From K189A clade bacterium (GTDB taxonomy: Bacteria > Pseudomonadota > Gammaproteobacteria > Pseudomonadales > Azotimanducaceae), in contig JABBAY010000132.1 in the NCBI GenBank assembly GCA_018607725.1, positions 1 through 42,570 of the forward strand: a stretch of DNA of 42,570 nt, written 5' to 3'. A program made the translations under genes and the position numbers. Each line of letters begins with the position of its first letter. Position 1 is the stretch's first letter. Below the pieces are notes generated by a model. It did not search any database. It saw nothing but the letters and a program-made list of their open reading frames with translations, and had not been told where the DNA came from. Positions 20,671-30,264 of this stretch are shown here, one piece after another.

Positions 20671-21390
20671 ATGAAGCCTCTGCCATTGCGTCAATCTCCA
20701 CGCGCCAGCGCCCCGCTTACGTCAGCGGGATTACCCCGGCTTGCCTGGCGTTTTTTGGTTCTATGCCTGATCCTTGCCACACTGCCAGTCGCAGCTGACG
20801 TTTACATCTACCGTGGTCCTGATGGCGAGCGCTTATTGTCCGACAAGCCGGTTTTGACCTCAGCCCACCAATATACCTTGCTTCGCCATCGTCGAACCCT
20901 GAAGAACGCCGGCCATATTCTCGCTAATCGCCAGGTAAAAGCCGAGACTCGGCGCAACAGTGCAGCAGACTATCGCAACTTTATTGAGGACGCCAGTCAG
21001 CAATACCAGATTGATCCGTTGCTCGTCGAGGCGGTGATCCAAATCGAATCAGGCTTCAACCCGAATGCGGTATCCCGTAAAGGCGCCACCGGTCTGATGC
21101 AATTAATGAAAGATACCGCGTCCCAATATCAAGTCAGCGATCGGTTTGATCCCCGTAAAAACATTGGTGCCGGCGTTCAGCACCTGCGCTATCTGATGGA
21201 CCGTTACAACGGCCAGATCCCGCTGGTATTGGCCGCCTACAATGCGGGGGCCGGTAACGTTGATAAGTATCACGGTATCCCGCCGTTCCCCGAAACTCGC
21301 CGCTACGTCAAGAAAGTGCTTGAGCATCAGATTCAACTCCGAGCCACAAACCTGAATAGTCTTGGCATCGTCGGCGCCGGCGGTCGATGA
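20671..21390 (+). CDS. Lytic transglycosylase, SLT domain, with N-terminal DUF4124-like segment
   Basis: This exported protein of 239 residues cleaves peptidoglycan glycan strands. A signal peptide with a long charged n-region lies in residues 1 to about 42 (LVLCLILATLPVAADV). Residues 43-60 (VYIYRGPDGERLLSDKP) resemble a DUF4124 strand. The SLT domain begins near 105, with catalytic Glu126 in VIQIESGFNPNAVSRKGATGLMQLM, then AAYNAGAGNVDKYHGIPPFPETRRYVKKV. No lipobox Cys is present, so it is probably soluble and periplasmic. Its stop abuts that of the convergent Lrp gene with no gap. Confidence 0.93.
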   Translation: MKPLPLRQSPRASAPLTSAGLPRLAWRFLVLCLILATLPVAADVYIYRGPDGERLLSDKPVLTSAHQYTLLRHRRTLKNAGHILANRQVKAETRRNSAADYRNFIEDASQQYQIDPLLVEAVIQIESGFNPNAVSRKGATGLMQLMKDTASQYQVSDRFDPRKNIGAGVQHLRYLMDRYNGQIPLVLAAYNAGAGNVDKYHGIPPFPETRRYVKKVLEHQIQLRATNLNSLGIVGAGGR

Positions 21391-21828
21391 TTAACGGCGG
21401 AATTTGGTTTCCAAAATCAGCGATGAGTTGGTTCGCTCGACCCCTTGCAGATTACCGATCAAGTCCAGCACCTGACTAATTTCAGCCGTTGAACCAGCGG
21501 CGATCTCCGCCATCAAGTCATAATCACCACTCACCGCATACAGGGCGTTGACCTGCGGGATATTGCGTAATTCCAGGTGGGTACGACCTGTCAGCTTCTG
21601 ATTGACCGTGATCAGCACATGGGCTGAGACCTGCTGATCAGCATATTCTGCGCCAAACAACACCGTATATCCCTGGATCGTACCCAAGGCCTCAAGGCGT
21701 TTGATTCGACTATTGATGGTAGAGCGTGAGACCCCCAGCTTGCGAGCGATCTCCGAGGTACTACTGCGGGCATTGTCACGCAGGCTGGCGATTAATTGCT
21801 GATCGAGATATTTCACTAATTTGCTCAT
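21391..21828 (-). CDS. Lrp/AsnC family transcriptional regulator
   Basis: This 145-residue regulator has an N-terminal winged HTH (LDQQLIASLRDNARSSTSEIARKLGVSRSTINSRIKRLEALGTIQGYTV) and a C-terminal RAM ligand-binding domain (VNALYAVSGDYDLMAEIAA). ATG 21828 is preferred; the frame extends to 21870 into the intergenic region. It is divergent from the saccharopine-dehydrogenase-like and semialdehyde dehydrogenase genes, so it is likely their lysine- or aminoadipate-responsive regulator (inference). A TATAAT on the minus strand (21851-21856) could be its -10 box. Confidence 0.92.
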   Translation of the reverse strand: MSKLVKYLDQQLIASLRDNARSSTSEIARKLGVSRSTINSRIKRLEALGTIQGYTVLFGAEYADQQVSAHVLITVNQKLTGRTHLELRNIPQVNALYAVSGDYDLMAEIAAGSTAEISQVLDLIGNLQGVERTNSSLILETKFRR

Positions 21829-21950
21829 AGGTGTCGTTATTCTGCACCATATTATAACCAATACTGGCATATCATCTATTCATTCTGTACGAGATCTTCG
21901 TGAAACTGGCTCAGTACCCAATATGCGCACGACCCGCCCAGGAGCACTGT

Positions 21951-23063
21951 ATGACCCAGCCAACCCCGATTGCCATCATCGGCGCCGGCAAGATCGGCGA
22001 AACGATCGTTGATTTACTACTCGAGACCGGTGATTACAGCGTCACCTTGATCGATGCCTCGGCCGAGACACTGAATCAGTTTGAGGACCATCCCTTGCTC
22101 AAACTCGTCCAGCAGGATGTGAAAGACGCCCCTATGCTCGAAAAATCCATGGCGGGGCATTTTGCTGTTCTGAGCTCGACGCCGTTTTTTCTGACAAAAG
22201 TGATTGCCGAGGCAGCACTGAACGTTGGCTGTCACTATCTTGATCTGACGGAAGATGTGGATAGCACCAACTTTGTTCGAGAAATCGCCAAAACTGCCAC
22301 ATCAGCGTTTATTCCACAGTGCGGCCTCGCGCCGGGTTTTATCTCCATCGTCACCCAACACATTGCCAATGGCTTCGATGAACTGGACTCAATCCGCATG
22401 TGTGTCGGTGCCCTACCCCTGTATCCATCGAATTCTCTTAACTACAATTTGACTTGGAGTACGGACGGTGTCATCAACGAGTATTGTGAACCCTGCATCT
22501 GTATTGAGGATGGCAAGGCGATACACGCAGCCGCATTGGAGAACCTGCAACATTTTTCTATGGATGGCATTAATTATGAAACCTTCAATACCTCTGGCGG
22601 GATCGGCTCACTGGCAGAGTCTATGGCGGGCAAGGTCAAAAGCCTGAGTTATCAGACCATTCGTTACCCGGGTCACCGCGATATCATGAAAACCCTGCTC
22701 CACGACCTGCGGCTCAAAGATCGTCGAGACCTGCTCAAGGACGTTCTGGAGAATGCCGTTCCGGCCACCCTGCAAGATGTTGTCTTGATTTTCGTCACCG
22801 TTAGCGGCAAGAAAAACCGCCATCTCATTCAAGAAACCTATGCCAACAAAATCTATAGCAAGCAGATCAAGGGCGTGCAACGCAGTGCCATTCAAGTCAC
22901 CACAGCTTCCAGTATCTGTGCCGTGCTCGATCTGCTCCACAACGGCCAGATTCCAACCGAGGGCTTTGTCATTCAGGAAGAGATTGATTTGGATCTGTTT
23001 CTAGGCAATCGATTTGGTCGTGTTTACGCTGTTCAGGCACAGGCCAAAAGCTGCTCACACTAA
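21951..23063 (+). CDS. Saccharopine dehydrogenase family protein, likely lysine catabolism
   Basis: The 370-residue protein has an N-terminal Rossmann fold (IAIIGAGKIGETIVDLLL, residues 6-23) and the saccharopine dehydrogenase family blocks GCHYLDLTED and PQCGLAPGFISIV, followed by a catalytic domain. It could be a saccharopine dehydrogenase or a lysine 6-dehydrogenase; the sequence alone does not let me choose. ATG 21951 has a perfect ribosome site (AGGAG, 21940-21944), so the longer frame from 21900 is rejected. The next gene, 15 bp downstream, encodes a 2-aminoadipate-semialdehyde-type dehydrogenase, which points to lysine breakdown. Confidence 0.85.
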   Translation: MTQPTPIAIIGAGKIGETIVDLLLETGDYSVTLIDASAETLNQFEDHPLLKLVQQDVKDAPMLEKSMAGHFAVLSSTPFFLTKVIAEAALNVGCHYLDLTEDVDSTNFVREIAKTATSAFIPQCGLAPGFISIVTQHIANGFDELDSIRMCVGALPLYPSNSLNYNLTWSTDGVINEYCEPCICIEDGKAIHAAALENLQHFSMDGINYETFNTSGGIGSLAESMAGKVKSLSYQTIRYPGHRDIMKTLLHDLRLKDRRDLLKDVLENAVPATLQDVVLIFVTVSGKKNRHLIQETYANKIYSKQIKGVQRSAIQVTTASSICAVLDLLHNGQIPTEGFVIQEEIDLDLFLGNRFGRVYAVQAQAKSCSH

Positions 23064-23078
23064 AATGACCAGGAGTTA

Positions 23079-24596
23079 ATGATGAAAATCCAAACTGCGA
23101 TAGCCCATACACTAACAGCCATTGGCGTAGCACCGACGCGCTACACCCATGGTGACCTGGCGGTCACGAGCCCTGTGGATGGTCGGGTTGTGGCCCAGGT
23201 TCATACCACCCCCCTAGCCGAGGTGGACACCATTATCGATCAAGCCAGCACGGCCTTTCAGGCCTGGCGCCAGGTTCCCGCGCCTCGCCGAGGCGAATTG
23301 ATTCGTCTGCTGGGCAATCATTTACGCTTACAGAAGGACAACCTGGGTCGGCTAGTCAGTCTTGAATCCGGCAAGTTGCTCCAAGAGGGGTTGGGCGAAG
23401 TCCAGGAGATGATCGACATCTGTGATTTCGCGGTAGGCCTGTCTCGCCAGCTCTATGGTTTGACCATCGCATCGGAACGACCAGAGCATAAGATGCAGGA
23501 AAATTGGCATCCGCTGGGGCCGGTTATGGTCATCTCGGCATTCAACTTTCCTGTCGCGGTATGGTCCTGGAATACGACGCTGGCGATCGTCTGCGGCAAT
23601 AGTGTTATCTGGAAGCCATCAGAAAAGACCCCACTGACAGCCCTTGCCTGCCAAGCCATCTTCAGTGCGGCAATCGCTGAATTTGGTGATGCACCTGAGA
23701 ACCTGAGCCAGCTGCTCATTGGCGATGCCAGCATTGCCAGCAAAGCATTGGATAATCCTCGAATACCTTTGGTCAGTGCCACCGGCAGCTCGGCTATGGG
23801 TCGCGCCGTGGCGCCCAGAGTAGCTGCTCGCCTGGGGCGTACGATTCTCGAACTGGGTGGTAACAATGCCATCATTGTCTGCCCAAGCGCAGACCTTGAC
23901 ATGGCGGTACGCGCCATCGTCTTCGGGGCTGTGGGTACGGCAGGGCAACGTTGCACATCCACTCGACGGCTGTTTGTTGAGGAATCCATCCATGCCGAAT
24001 TGTGCCAGCGACTGCAAGCGGCCTATGCCTCCGTCGCGGTTGGCAATCCCCTGGATGAGGGCACACTGGTAGGGCCGCTGATCGATCAACAGGCCTTTGA
24101 GCAGATGCAAGCTGCGCTGCAGACCGCCGCCGCTACTGGCGCCAACATCACCGGTGGTGACCGCGTGGCCGTCGCTGGCCTCGAAGCCGCTTTCTATGTC
24201 CGACCGGCACTGGTCGCCATGCCAACCACGGAAGCCAACGTCAGCGTCGAAACCTTCGCACCGATATTGTATGTCTTCAGCTACACGACATTGACTGCGG
24301 CGATCGCTGCCAACAATGCGGTTCCCCAAGGTTTGTCTTCTGCTATCTTCACTAACGATGTCCGCGAGGCGGAGCGTTTTACTTCGGCGACTGGCAGCGA
24401 TTGCGGTATCGCCAACGTCAATATAGGCACCAGCGGCGCAGAAATTGGCGGCGCATTCGGTGGCGAGAAAGACACAGGCGGTGGTCGCGAATCAGGTTCG
24501 GACGCCTGGAAGGGCTATATGCGCCGCAGCACCAATACTATCAATTACTCATCGGAGCTGCCCCTCGCCCAGGGGATCAAATTCGACCTGGCATAA
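23079..24596 (+). CDS. amaB: ALDH7-type aldehyde dehydrogenase (2-aminoadipate semialdehyde dehydrogenase)
   Basis: This 505-residue NAD-dependent dehydrogenase is of the ALDH7A1/AmaB type, which oxidises 2-aminoadipate 6-semialdehyde (or its cyclic form P6C) to 2-aminoadipate. Catalytic Cys292 lies in GTAGQRCTSTRRL, and the Glu block is ILELGGNNAIIV. The ALDH7-specific C-terminus GGAFGGEKDTGGGRESGSDAW is clear, as is ISAFNFPVAVWSWN. Two adjacent ATGs (23079, 23082) follow AGGAG at 23071-23075; the second has better spacing. It is in an operon with the preceding dehydrogenase and convergent with prpC. Confidence 0.9.
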   Translation: MMKIQTAIAHTLTAIGVAPTRYTHGDLAVTSPVDGRVVAQVHTTPLAEVDTIIDQASTAFQAWRQVPAPRRGELIRLLGNHLRLQKDNLGRLVSLESGKLLQEGLGEVQEMIDICDFAVGLSRQLYGLTIASERPEHKMQENWHPLGPVMVISAFNFPVAVWSWNTTLAIVCGNSVIWKPSEKTPLTALACQAIFSAAIAEFGDAPENLSQLLIGDASIASKALDNPRIPLVSATGSSAMGRAVAPRVAARLGRTILELGGNNAIIVCPSADLDMAVRAIVFGAVGTAGQRCTSTRRLFVEESIHAELCQRLQAAYASVAVGNPLDEGTLVGPLIDQQAFEQMQAALQTAAATGANITGGDRVAVAGLEAAFYVRPALVAMPTTEANVSVETFAPILYVFSYTTLTAAIAANNAVPQGLSSAIFTNDVREAERFTSATGSDCGIANVNIGTSGAEIGGAFGGEKDTGGGRESGSDAWKGYMRRSTNTINYSSELPLAQGIKFDLA

Positions 24597-24623
24597 GCGC
24601 GGCTCAGGTCCAAACCCTTGGAT

Positions 24624-24663
24624 AAAAAAACGGCGGACAGATTCATAAAGGTTCTGCCCGCCG
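24624..24663 (-). terminator. Intrinsic terminator after prpC
   Basis: On the minus strand, CGGCGGGCAG and CTGTCCGCCG form a 10-bp stem with one mismatch around a 13-nt loop, followed by seven T residues (24630-24624). It is 28 bp past the prpC stop. On the plus strand the hairpin is followed by a weaker CTTATTTT, so it may also end the dehydrogenase operon. Confidence 0.85.
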
Positions 24664-24691
24664 CTTATTTTACTGCCTGAACGAAGCCGCT

Positions 24692-25819
24692 TTAGCCTCG
24701 TTGGTCGATGCTCGTATAAGCTCTGTTTTCTGGCCCAATATAATCCGCACTGGGGCGGATCAAGCGATTATTGGAACGCTGTTCGATCACATGAGCAGCC
24801 CAGCCGGTAACGCGAGACATGACAAAGATGGGAGTAAATATCTTGGTTGGAATGCCCATATAGTTATAGGCCGAGGCGTGGAAAAAATCCGCATTCGGAA
24901 ACAGCTTTTTCTCGTCCCACATGGTCTTGGCAACCGCCACTGAAATATCAAACAAGGTCGTGTCGCCAGCTTCATCAGCGAGCTTACGCGCCCATTCCTT
25001 AATAATATCGTTACGAGGATCGTGGGTGCGATAGATCGCATGACCAAAGCCCATGATAGTTGCTTTACTCTCAAGCATAGCCAGGATACCCGTTACAGCT
25101 TCTTCCGGTGTCTTGAACTTCTCGATCAGCTCCATCGCCGCTTCATTCGCACCGCCATGGAGTGGGCCACGCAGAGTTCCGATGGCGGCAGTCACGCAGG
25201 AATACATATCCGACAGGGTTGCGGCACAGACTCTTGAAGCAAATGTGCTGGCATTAAATTCATGTTCTGCATACAGAATCAGCGAACAGTTCATCACTTG
25301 ACGATGCATCTCAGAGGGCGTATCGCCGCGCAGCATCTTCAAAAAGTGACCGCCAATACTGGCTTCGCCGGTATCCGTATCAATCCGTACACCATCGTGG
25401 GTAAAGCGATACCAGTAACAGATAATGGCCGGCAACGCAGCCAACAGACGGTCCGCCGCCTCTTGTTGCTCAGCAAAACTTTTCTCTGGTTCCAGGTTGC
25501 CTAGCATGGAACAACCAGTTCGCATTACATCCATGGGATGAGTGTCTTTCGGAATCAACTCCAGCACGGCCTTCAAGCTGTCAGGCAAACCACGCATCGC
25601 CGTTAGCTTATCTATATAGCCGGCTAGCTGCGACTTCGATGGTAACTCGCCGTACAACAGCATGTAGGCAACTTCCTCGAATTGTGCGTTCGCCGCTAAG
25701 TCATCGATGCCATAACCTCGATAAGTCAAGCCAGAGCCTTCCTTGCCGACCGTACACAGGGCCGTTTCGCCTGCAGACTGACCCCGTAAGCCAGCGCCTC
25801 CCAGTTTTTTCTCAGCCAT
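24692..25819 (-). CDS. prpC: 2-methylcitrate synthase
   Basis: PrpC condenses propionyl-CoA with oxaloacetate, the first committed step of the 2-methylcitrate cycle. The 375-residue length fits the methylcitrate synthase clade rather than longer gammaproteobacterial citrate synthases (about 430). Landmarks are LTYRGYGIDDLA, YAEHEFNASTFASRV, GALRGP-like GTLRGPLHGGANEAAM, GFGHAIYRTHDPR and the C-terminal EQRSNNRLIRPSADYIGP. It is 49 bp downstream of prpB and ends at a strong terminator. Confidence 0.93.
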   Translation of the reverse strand: MAEKKLGGAGLRGQSAGETALCTVGKEGSGLTYRGYGIDDLAANAQFEEVAYMLLYGELPSKSQLAGYIDKLTAMRGLPDSLKAVLELIPKDTHPMDVMRTGCSMLGNLEPEKSFAEQQEAADRLLAALPAIICYWYRFTHDGVRIDTDTGEASIGGHFLKMLRGDTPSEMHRQVMNCSLILYAEHEFNASTFASRVCAATLSDMYSCVTAAIGTLRGPLHGGANEAAMELIEKFKTPEEAVTGILAMLESKATIMGFGHAIYRTHDPRNDIIKEWARKLADEAGDTTLFDISVAVAKTMWDEKKLFPNADFFHASAYNYMGIPTKIFTPIFVMSRVTGWAAHVIEQRSNNRLIRPSADYIGPENRAYTSIDQRG

Positions 25820-25868
25820 CTGATTTTCCCCTATTCATCCATTGATATAAAAAGATTGCAGCGAACCG

Positions 25869-26753
25869 CTACGAATTGGTCGATTCTTTAGTAAACAATT
25901 GGTCCAGTTTGTCTTCATAGTCGTGGTAACCCAGAAACTCGTACAAATCGTTACGGGTCTGCATAGTCTCAATCACCGCTTGCTGAGACCCATCTTTACG
26001 CAAGGTCTGGTAAACGTTGAGCGCTGCGGCATTCATCGCCCGAAACGCTGACAGTGGATACAATGCCATCTTAATACCAACCGACGCCAGTTCCTCGGTG
26101 GTATAACAGGGCGTTGCACCGAATTCGGTAATGTTGGCTAACACCGGGATCTTCACCGCGTCGACGACTTGCTGATACATGTCGAGACTGGTCATCGCCT
26201 CGGCGAAGATGGCATCGGCGCCAGCCGCTTCAAAAATTCTGGCGCGTTCGATTACCTCTTCAAGGCCGACAACCGCCAAGGCGTCGGTGCGCGCCATGAC
26301 GACGAAGGCATCATCAGTCTTCGCATCAACTGCGGCTTTGATGCGGTCGGCCATCTCTGCACGGCTCACAATTTCCTTATTCGGACGATGACCACAGCGT
26401 TTCTGCGCCACCTGATCTTCAATATGCACGCCGGCGGCACCAGCCCTGATCATTTCTTTGACGGTTCTGCTGATATTAAAAGCACCACCCCAACCCGTAT
26501 CGATATCGACCAGCAATGGCAGAGTCGATGCGGCCGTAATCCGGCGGACGTCTTCCAGGACGTTATCCAGCGAGGTCATGCCCAGGTCGGGCAAGCCATA
26601 GGAGGCATTCGCCACTCCCGCACCAGACAGGTAAATACATCGGTAGCCAGACGCCTCAGCCATAATCGCTGTATAGGCATTGATGGTCCCCACCACTTGC
26701 AGTGGACTCTCCTGCTCGATCGCTAGCCTGAATTTTTGCCCCGCAGTTGTCAT
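25869..26753 (-). CDS. prpB: 2-methylisocitrate lyase
   Basis: PrpB cleaves 2-methylisocitrate to pyruvate and succinate. This 294-residue enzyme shows the isocitrate lyase superfamily signature with catalytic Cys ([11 protein letters not shown], near residue 119), [28 protein letters not shown] at the N-terminus, [12 protein letters not shown], and [14 protein letters not shown]. Its length and the [14 protein letters not shown] block mark it as PrpB rather than AceA. GAGGG precedes the ATG. No prpR- or GntR-type regulator or dehydratase gene lies next to it. Confidence 0.95.
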   Translation of the reverse strand: MTTAGQKFRLAIEQESPLQVVGTINAYTAIMAEASGYRCIYLSGAGVANASYGLPDLGMTSLDNVLEDVRRITAASTLPLLVDIDTGWGGAFNISRTVKEMIRAGAAGVHIEDQVAQKRCGHRPNKEIVSRAEMADRIKAAVDAKTDDAFVVMARTDALAVVGLEEVIERARIFEAAGADAIFAEAMTSLDMYQQVVDAVKIPVLANITEFGATPCYTTEELASVGIKMALYPLSAFRAMNAAALNVYQTLRKDGSQQAVIETMQTRNDLYEFLGYHDYEDKLDQLFTKESTNS

Positions 26754-26884
26754 TCTATTACCCTCTTTTGTCTGTCTTCAAAAACCGCCAAGTATACAGA
26801 AAATTGGTCTTCCGTGGCGTAAATATTAGCCCTTGAGCTTCGCCGACGTTAGACTGCCCTCCCTCAATCGACGCAGAATATGCC

Positions 26885-28264
26885 ATGCCCTGGAGTATAG
26901 AAAAACTGCCTTACGAAACCGACGCTTTCGCTTGGTTTCGGCGACTGGAGGAACAACATCTGCCCTTTCTGCTCGAGAGTCATGGCGCCGAACAGCAGCG
27001 TTACGACATTATCGGCGCCAACCCTAGCAAAACTATCGAGGTTAACCAGGGTCACGTGCGGGTAGACCAGGTGCTCACGACGCTGGATGCCTTTGATGCG
27101 ATCGAACAGACAGTCCGAGCAATGGCGCCAGATTCACCTTGCCCGCTGGATCTGCCGTTTCAGGGCGGCGCGGTTGGCTTTTTCGGTTACGAGCTCACTC
27201 ATCGTGCGCAAAAACTCCCGGAGCTCGCGGACGCAGAGATTGATTTGGCGGACATGCTGGTGGGTATTTATGACATCTTTATCGTTATCGACCATGAACT
27301 ACACGAATCTCACCTGGTCTGCACGCCAGAGGCACCCGCTAACACCAAGGCACTGTGGGCCAAACTGTTAGCGCCAGCTCGCAAACTGGCTGAGCTGGAT
27401 TTTCAGAGCACCAGCGCCGTTCAAATGAGCATGTCAGCCTCGCAGTATTATGCGGCGTTTGAAAAAATAAAAACCTATATCGAAGCTGGCGACTGCTACC
27501 AGGTTAACTTTGCTCAACGCTTCAGCGCAACTTATCAAGGCAACCCGCTAGGGCTCTATCAAGCTTTAAGGCAAACCCAGCGGGCGCCATTTTCTGCCTG
27601 TATAAGGACACCGGCGGCCGACATTCTGAGTTTTTCGCCGGAACGTCTGGTGCGGGTTGCAGATCGACAGATTCTCACCCAACCCATCAAAGGCACACGA
27701 CCCAGACATCCACATCCGAGCGAAGACCTGCGTCTCGCAGAGGAACTACAGAGCAGCGAGAAGGATCGAGCCGAGAACCTCATGATTGTCGATCTGCTCC
27801 GTAATGACCTGGGCAAGACCGCGGTGCCAGGTTCAATTGCCGTGGACTCGCTGTTTGAGCTAGTCTCCTTCGCCAATGTTCATCACCTTGTGAGCTCGGT
27901 GAGTGGCAAGCTGCGCCCGGGTGTGAGTGCCATGGATTTGTTACGCGCCTGTTTCCCTGGCGGCTCAGTGACCGGCGCACCCAAACATCGGGCTATGCAA
28001 ATCATCGCTGAGCTTGAGCCTGTCAAACGGCAGGTTTATTGTGGCGCTATCGGTTACTACAGTTACCACGGCAACCTCGATACCAACCTGCCTATACGCA
28101 CCATCATCTGCTCGAACAGCAGGCTTCACTATTGGGGTGGCGGCGGTATTGTCGCTGATTCTGAGGCGGCGCAGGAATACGAGGAAACGCTCACCAAGGT
28201 CAATTTCATCAGTCACGCACTGGCGTCTTTGACCCATAAGACCAAGGCTCTCGCCCGCAACTAA
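26885..28264 (+). CDS. pabB: Aminodeoxychorismate synthase component I
   Basis: PabB makes 4-amino-4-deoxychorismate, the precursor of p-aminobenzoate and folate. The 459-residue protein is full length. Diagnostic blocks are GGAVGFFGYELTHR, the PabB-type PIKGTRPRH (active-site Lys), SSEKDRAENLMIVDLLRNDLG, CFPGGSVTGAPKHRAMQII and GGGGIVADSEAAQEYEET. The PIKGT motif supports PabB over TrpE. It is divergent from prpB (131-bp gap) and convergent with thrH; pabB beside thrH is also the P. aeruginosa order. Confidence 0.94.
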   Translation: MPWSIEKLPYETDAFAWFRRLEEQHLPFLLESHGAEQQRYDIIGANPSKTIEVNQGHVRVDQVLTTLDAFDAIEQTVRAMAPDSPCPLDLPFQGGAVGFFGYELTHRAQKLPELADAEIDLADMLVGIYDIFIVIDHELHESHLVCTPEAPANTKALWAKLLAPARKLAELDFQSTSAVQMSMSASQYYAAFEKIKTYIEAGDCYQVNFAQRFSATYQGNPLGLYQALRQTQRAPFSACIRTPAADILSFSPERLVRVADRQILTQPIKGTRPRHPHPSEDLRLAEELQSSEKDRAENLMIVDLLRNDLGKTAVPGSIAVDSLFELVSFANVHHLVSSVSGKLRPGVSAMDLLRACFPGGSVTGAPKHRAMQIIAELEPVKRQVYCGAIGYYSYHGNLDTNLPIRTIICSNSRLHYWGGGGIVADSEAAQEYEETLTKVNFISHALASLTHKTKALARN

Positions 28265-28279
28265 AAACGCTCCGAGCGT
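28263..28279 (-). terminator. Small hairpin-T5 terminator between pabB and thrH
   Basis: ACGCTC (28267-28272) and GAGCGT (28274-28279) form a short stem; on the minus strand it is followed by TTTTT, directly after the thrH stop. The loop is too tight for the full stem, so a 4-bp stem with a 5-nt loop is realistic. It may be a weak bidirectional terminator. Confidence 0.4.
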
Positions 28280-28281
28280 AA

Positions 28282-28896
28282 TTATACGCCGGCGGTCGTT
28301 GCCGCCTCATCGATGTATTGACGCAACTCAGAGTAATCGTTAGTGACACGAAACTGCGGGAATTCCTCAATGACATTCTTCGGCGCACGGAACAAGAAGC
28401 CCGCATCGGCTTCTGCCAACATCGTTGTGTCGTTATAGGAATCCCCTGCCGCATAGATTCGATAGTTCAACGCATGCAGCGATTGCACCGAGATTTTCTT
28501 GGGGTCCTTCTGGCGGAGTTTATAGCCGGTGACATTACCTGCGTCATCTACGATCAGCCGATGGCAGAACAGGGTCGGCCAGGCCAGTTGTTGCATCAGT
28601 GGTTGAGCGAATTCATAAAAGGTGTCCGATAAGATAATTACCTGATAACTGGCGCGCAGAGAATCAAGAAAATCTTTCGCGCCATCCATGGGCGCCAGCG
28701 TTTGGATCACGTCTTGGATGTCATCCAGCTTGAGCTTATGTTCCGCCAAAATTCGCAAGCGTTGCTGCATAAGCACGTCGTAGTCGGGAATATCACGTGT
28801 GGTGGCGCGCAATGACTCGATACCGGTTTTATCAGCGAATGCAATCCAAATTTCCGGAACTAAAACGCCTTCGAGATCTAAACAAACGAGATCCAT
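28282..28896 (-). CDS. thrH: Phosphoserine phosphatase/homoserine phosphotransferase ThrH
   Basis: ThrH is a HAD-family enzyme with phosphoserine phosphatase and phosphoserine:homoserine phosphotransferase activity in P. aeruginosa. The 204-residue protein has the unusual HAD motif I DLEGVLVPEIW (nucleophile Asp7, then Glu9 instead of Asp), motif II VIILSDTFYEFAQPL, motif III Lys in QKDPKK, and motif IV AAGDSYNDTTML. This matches ThrH rather than SerB. It lies between pabB and cysB; in P. aeruginosa cysH lies between thrH and cysB, but here it is missing. Confidence 0.93.
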   Translation of the reverse strand: MDLVCLDLEGVLVPEIWIAFADKTGIESLRATTRDIPDYDVLMQQRLRILAEHKLKLDDIQDVIQTLAPMDGAKDFLDSLRASYQVIILSDTFYEFAQPLMQQLAWPTLFCHRLIVDDAGNVTGYKLRQKDPKKISVQSLHALNYRIYAAGDSYNDTTMLAEADAGFLFRAPKNVIEEFPQFRVTNDYSELRQYIDEAATTAGV

Positions 28897-29063
28897 GACC
28901 TATCCTATTGATGAGTATAACGGTCGCAGTCACCACTGGCAGACTCACCAGTGCGCTGCAAAGAACCCAAATTGTTTCATGGCCGACTTGGGTTTAGCAA
29001 GAAAAATTCTTGCCGACGATGGTTTTGATGCGCAGGCGATGCTGATAAAAACCAGCAAAAATA

Positions 29064-30128
<1,065 letters not shown>

Positions 30129-30264
30129 TCAGATCCTTAAGCGAGAACTCATTATAGGCGCGAATCGTCTAAAAATGTCATCAATTATTCTATTTGTCTC
30201 TAACGATCCATCGTCCTGAGGAAGGTTCGTCACTTAAGCGACCCGCTCATGGAATGCAGCGTCA

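Noticed and set aside
21829-21950. Possible lysine riboswitch between Lrp and the saccharopine-dehydrogenase-like gene
   Set aside because: The plus-strand leader is far too short for the lysine aptamer (over 160 nt) and has none of its conserved elements. Lrp control is the simpler explanation.
28997-29013. GCAAGAA-AAA-TTCTTGC hairpin downstream of cysB
   Set aside because: It is a perfect 7-bp stem, but the minus strand lacks a following T-tract and the A-T rich centre makes chance likely. It is not called a terminator.
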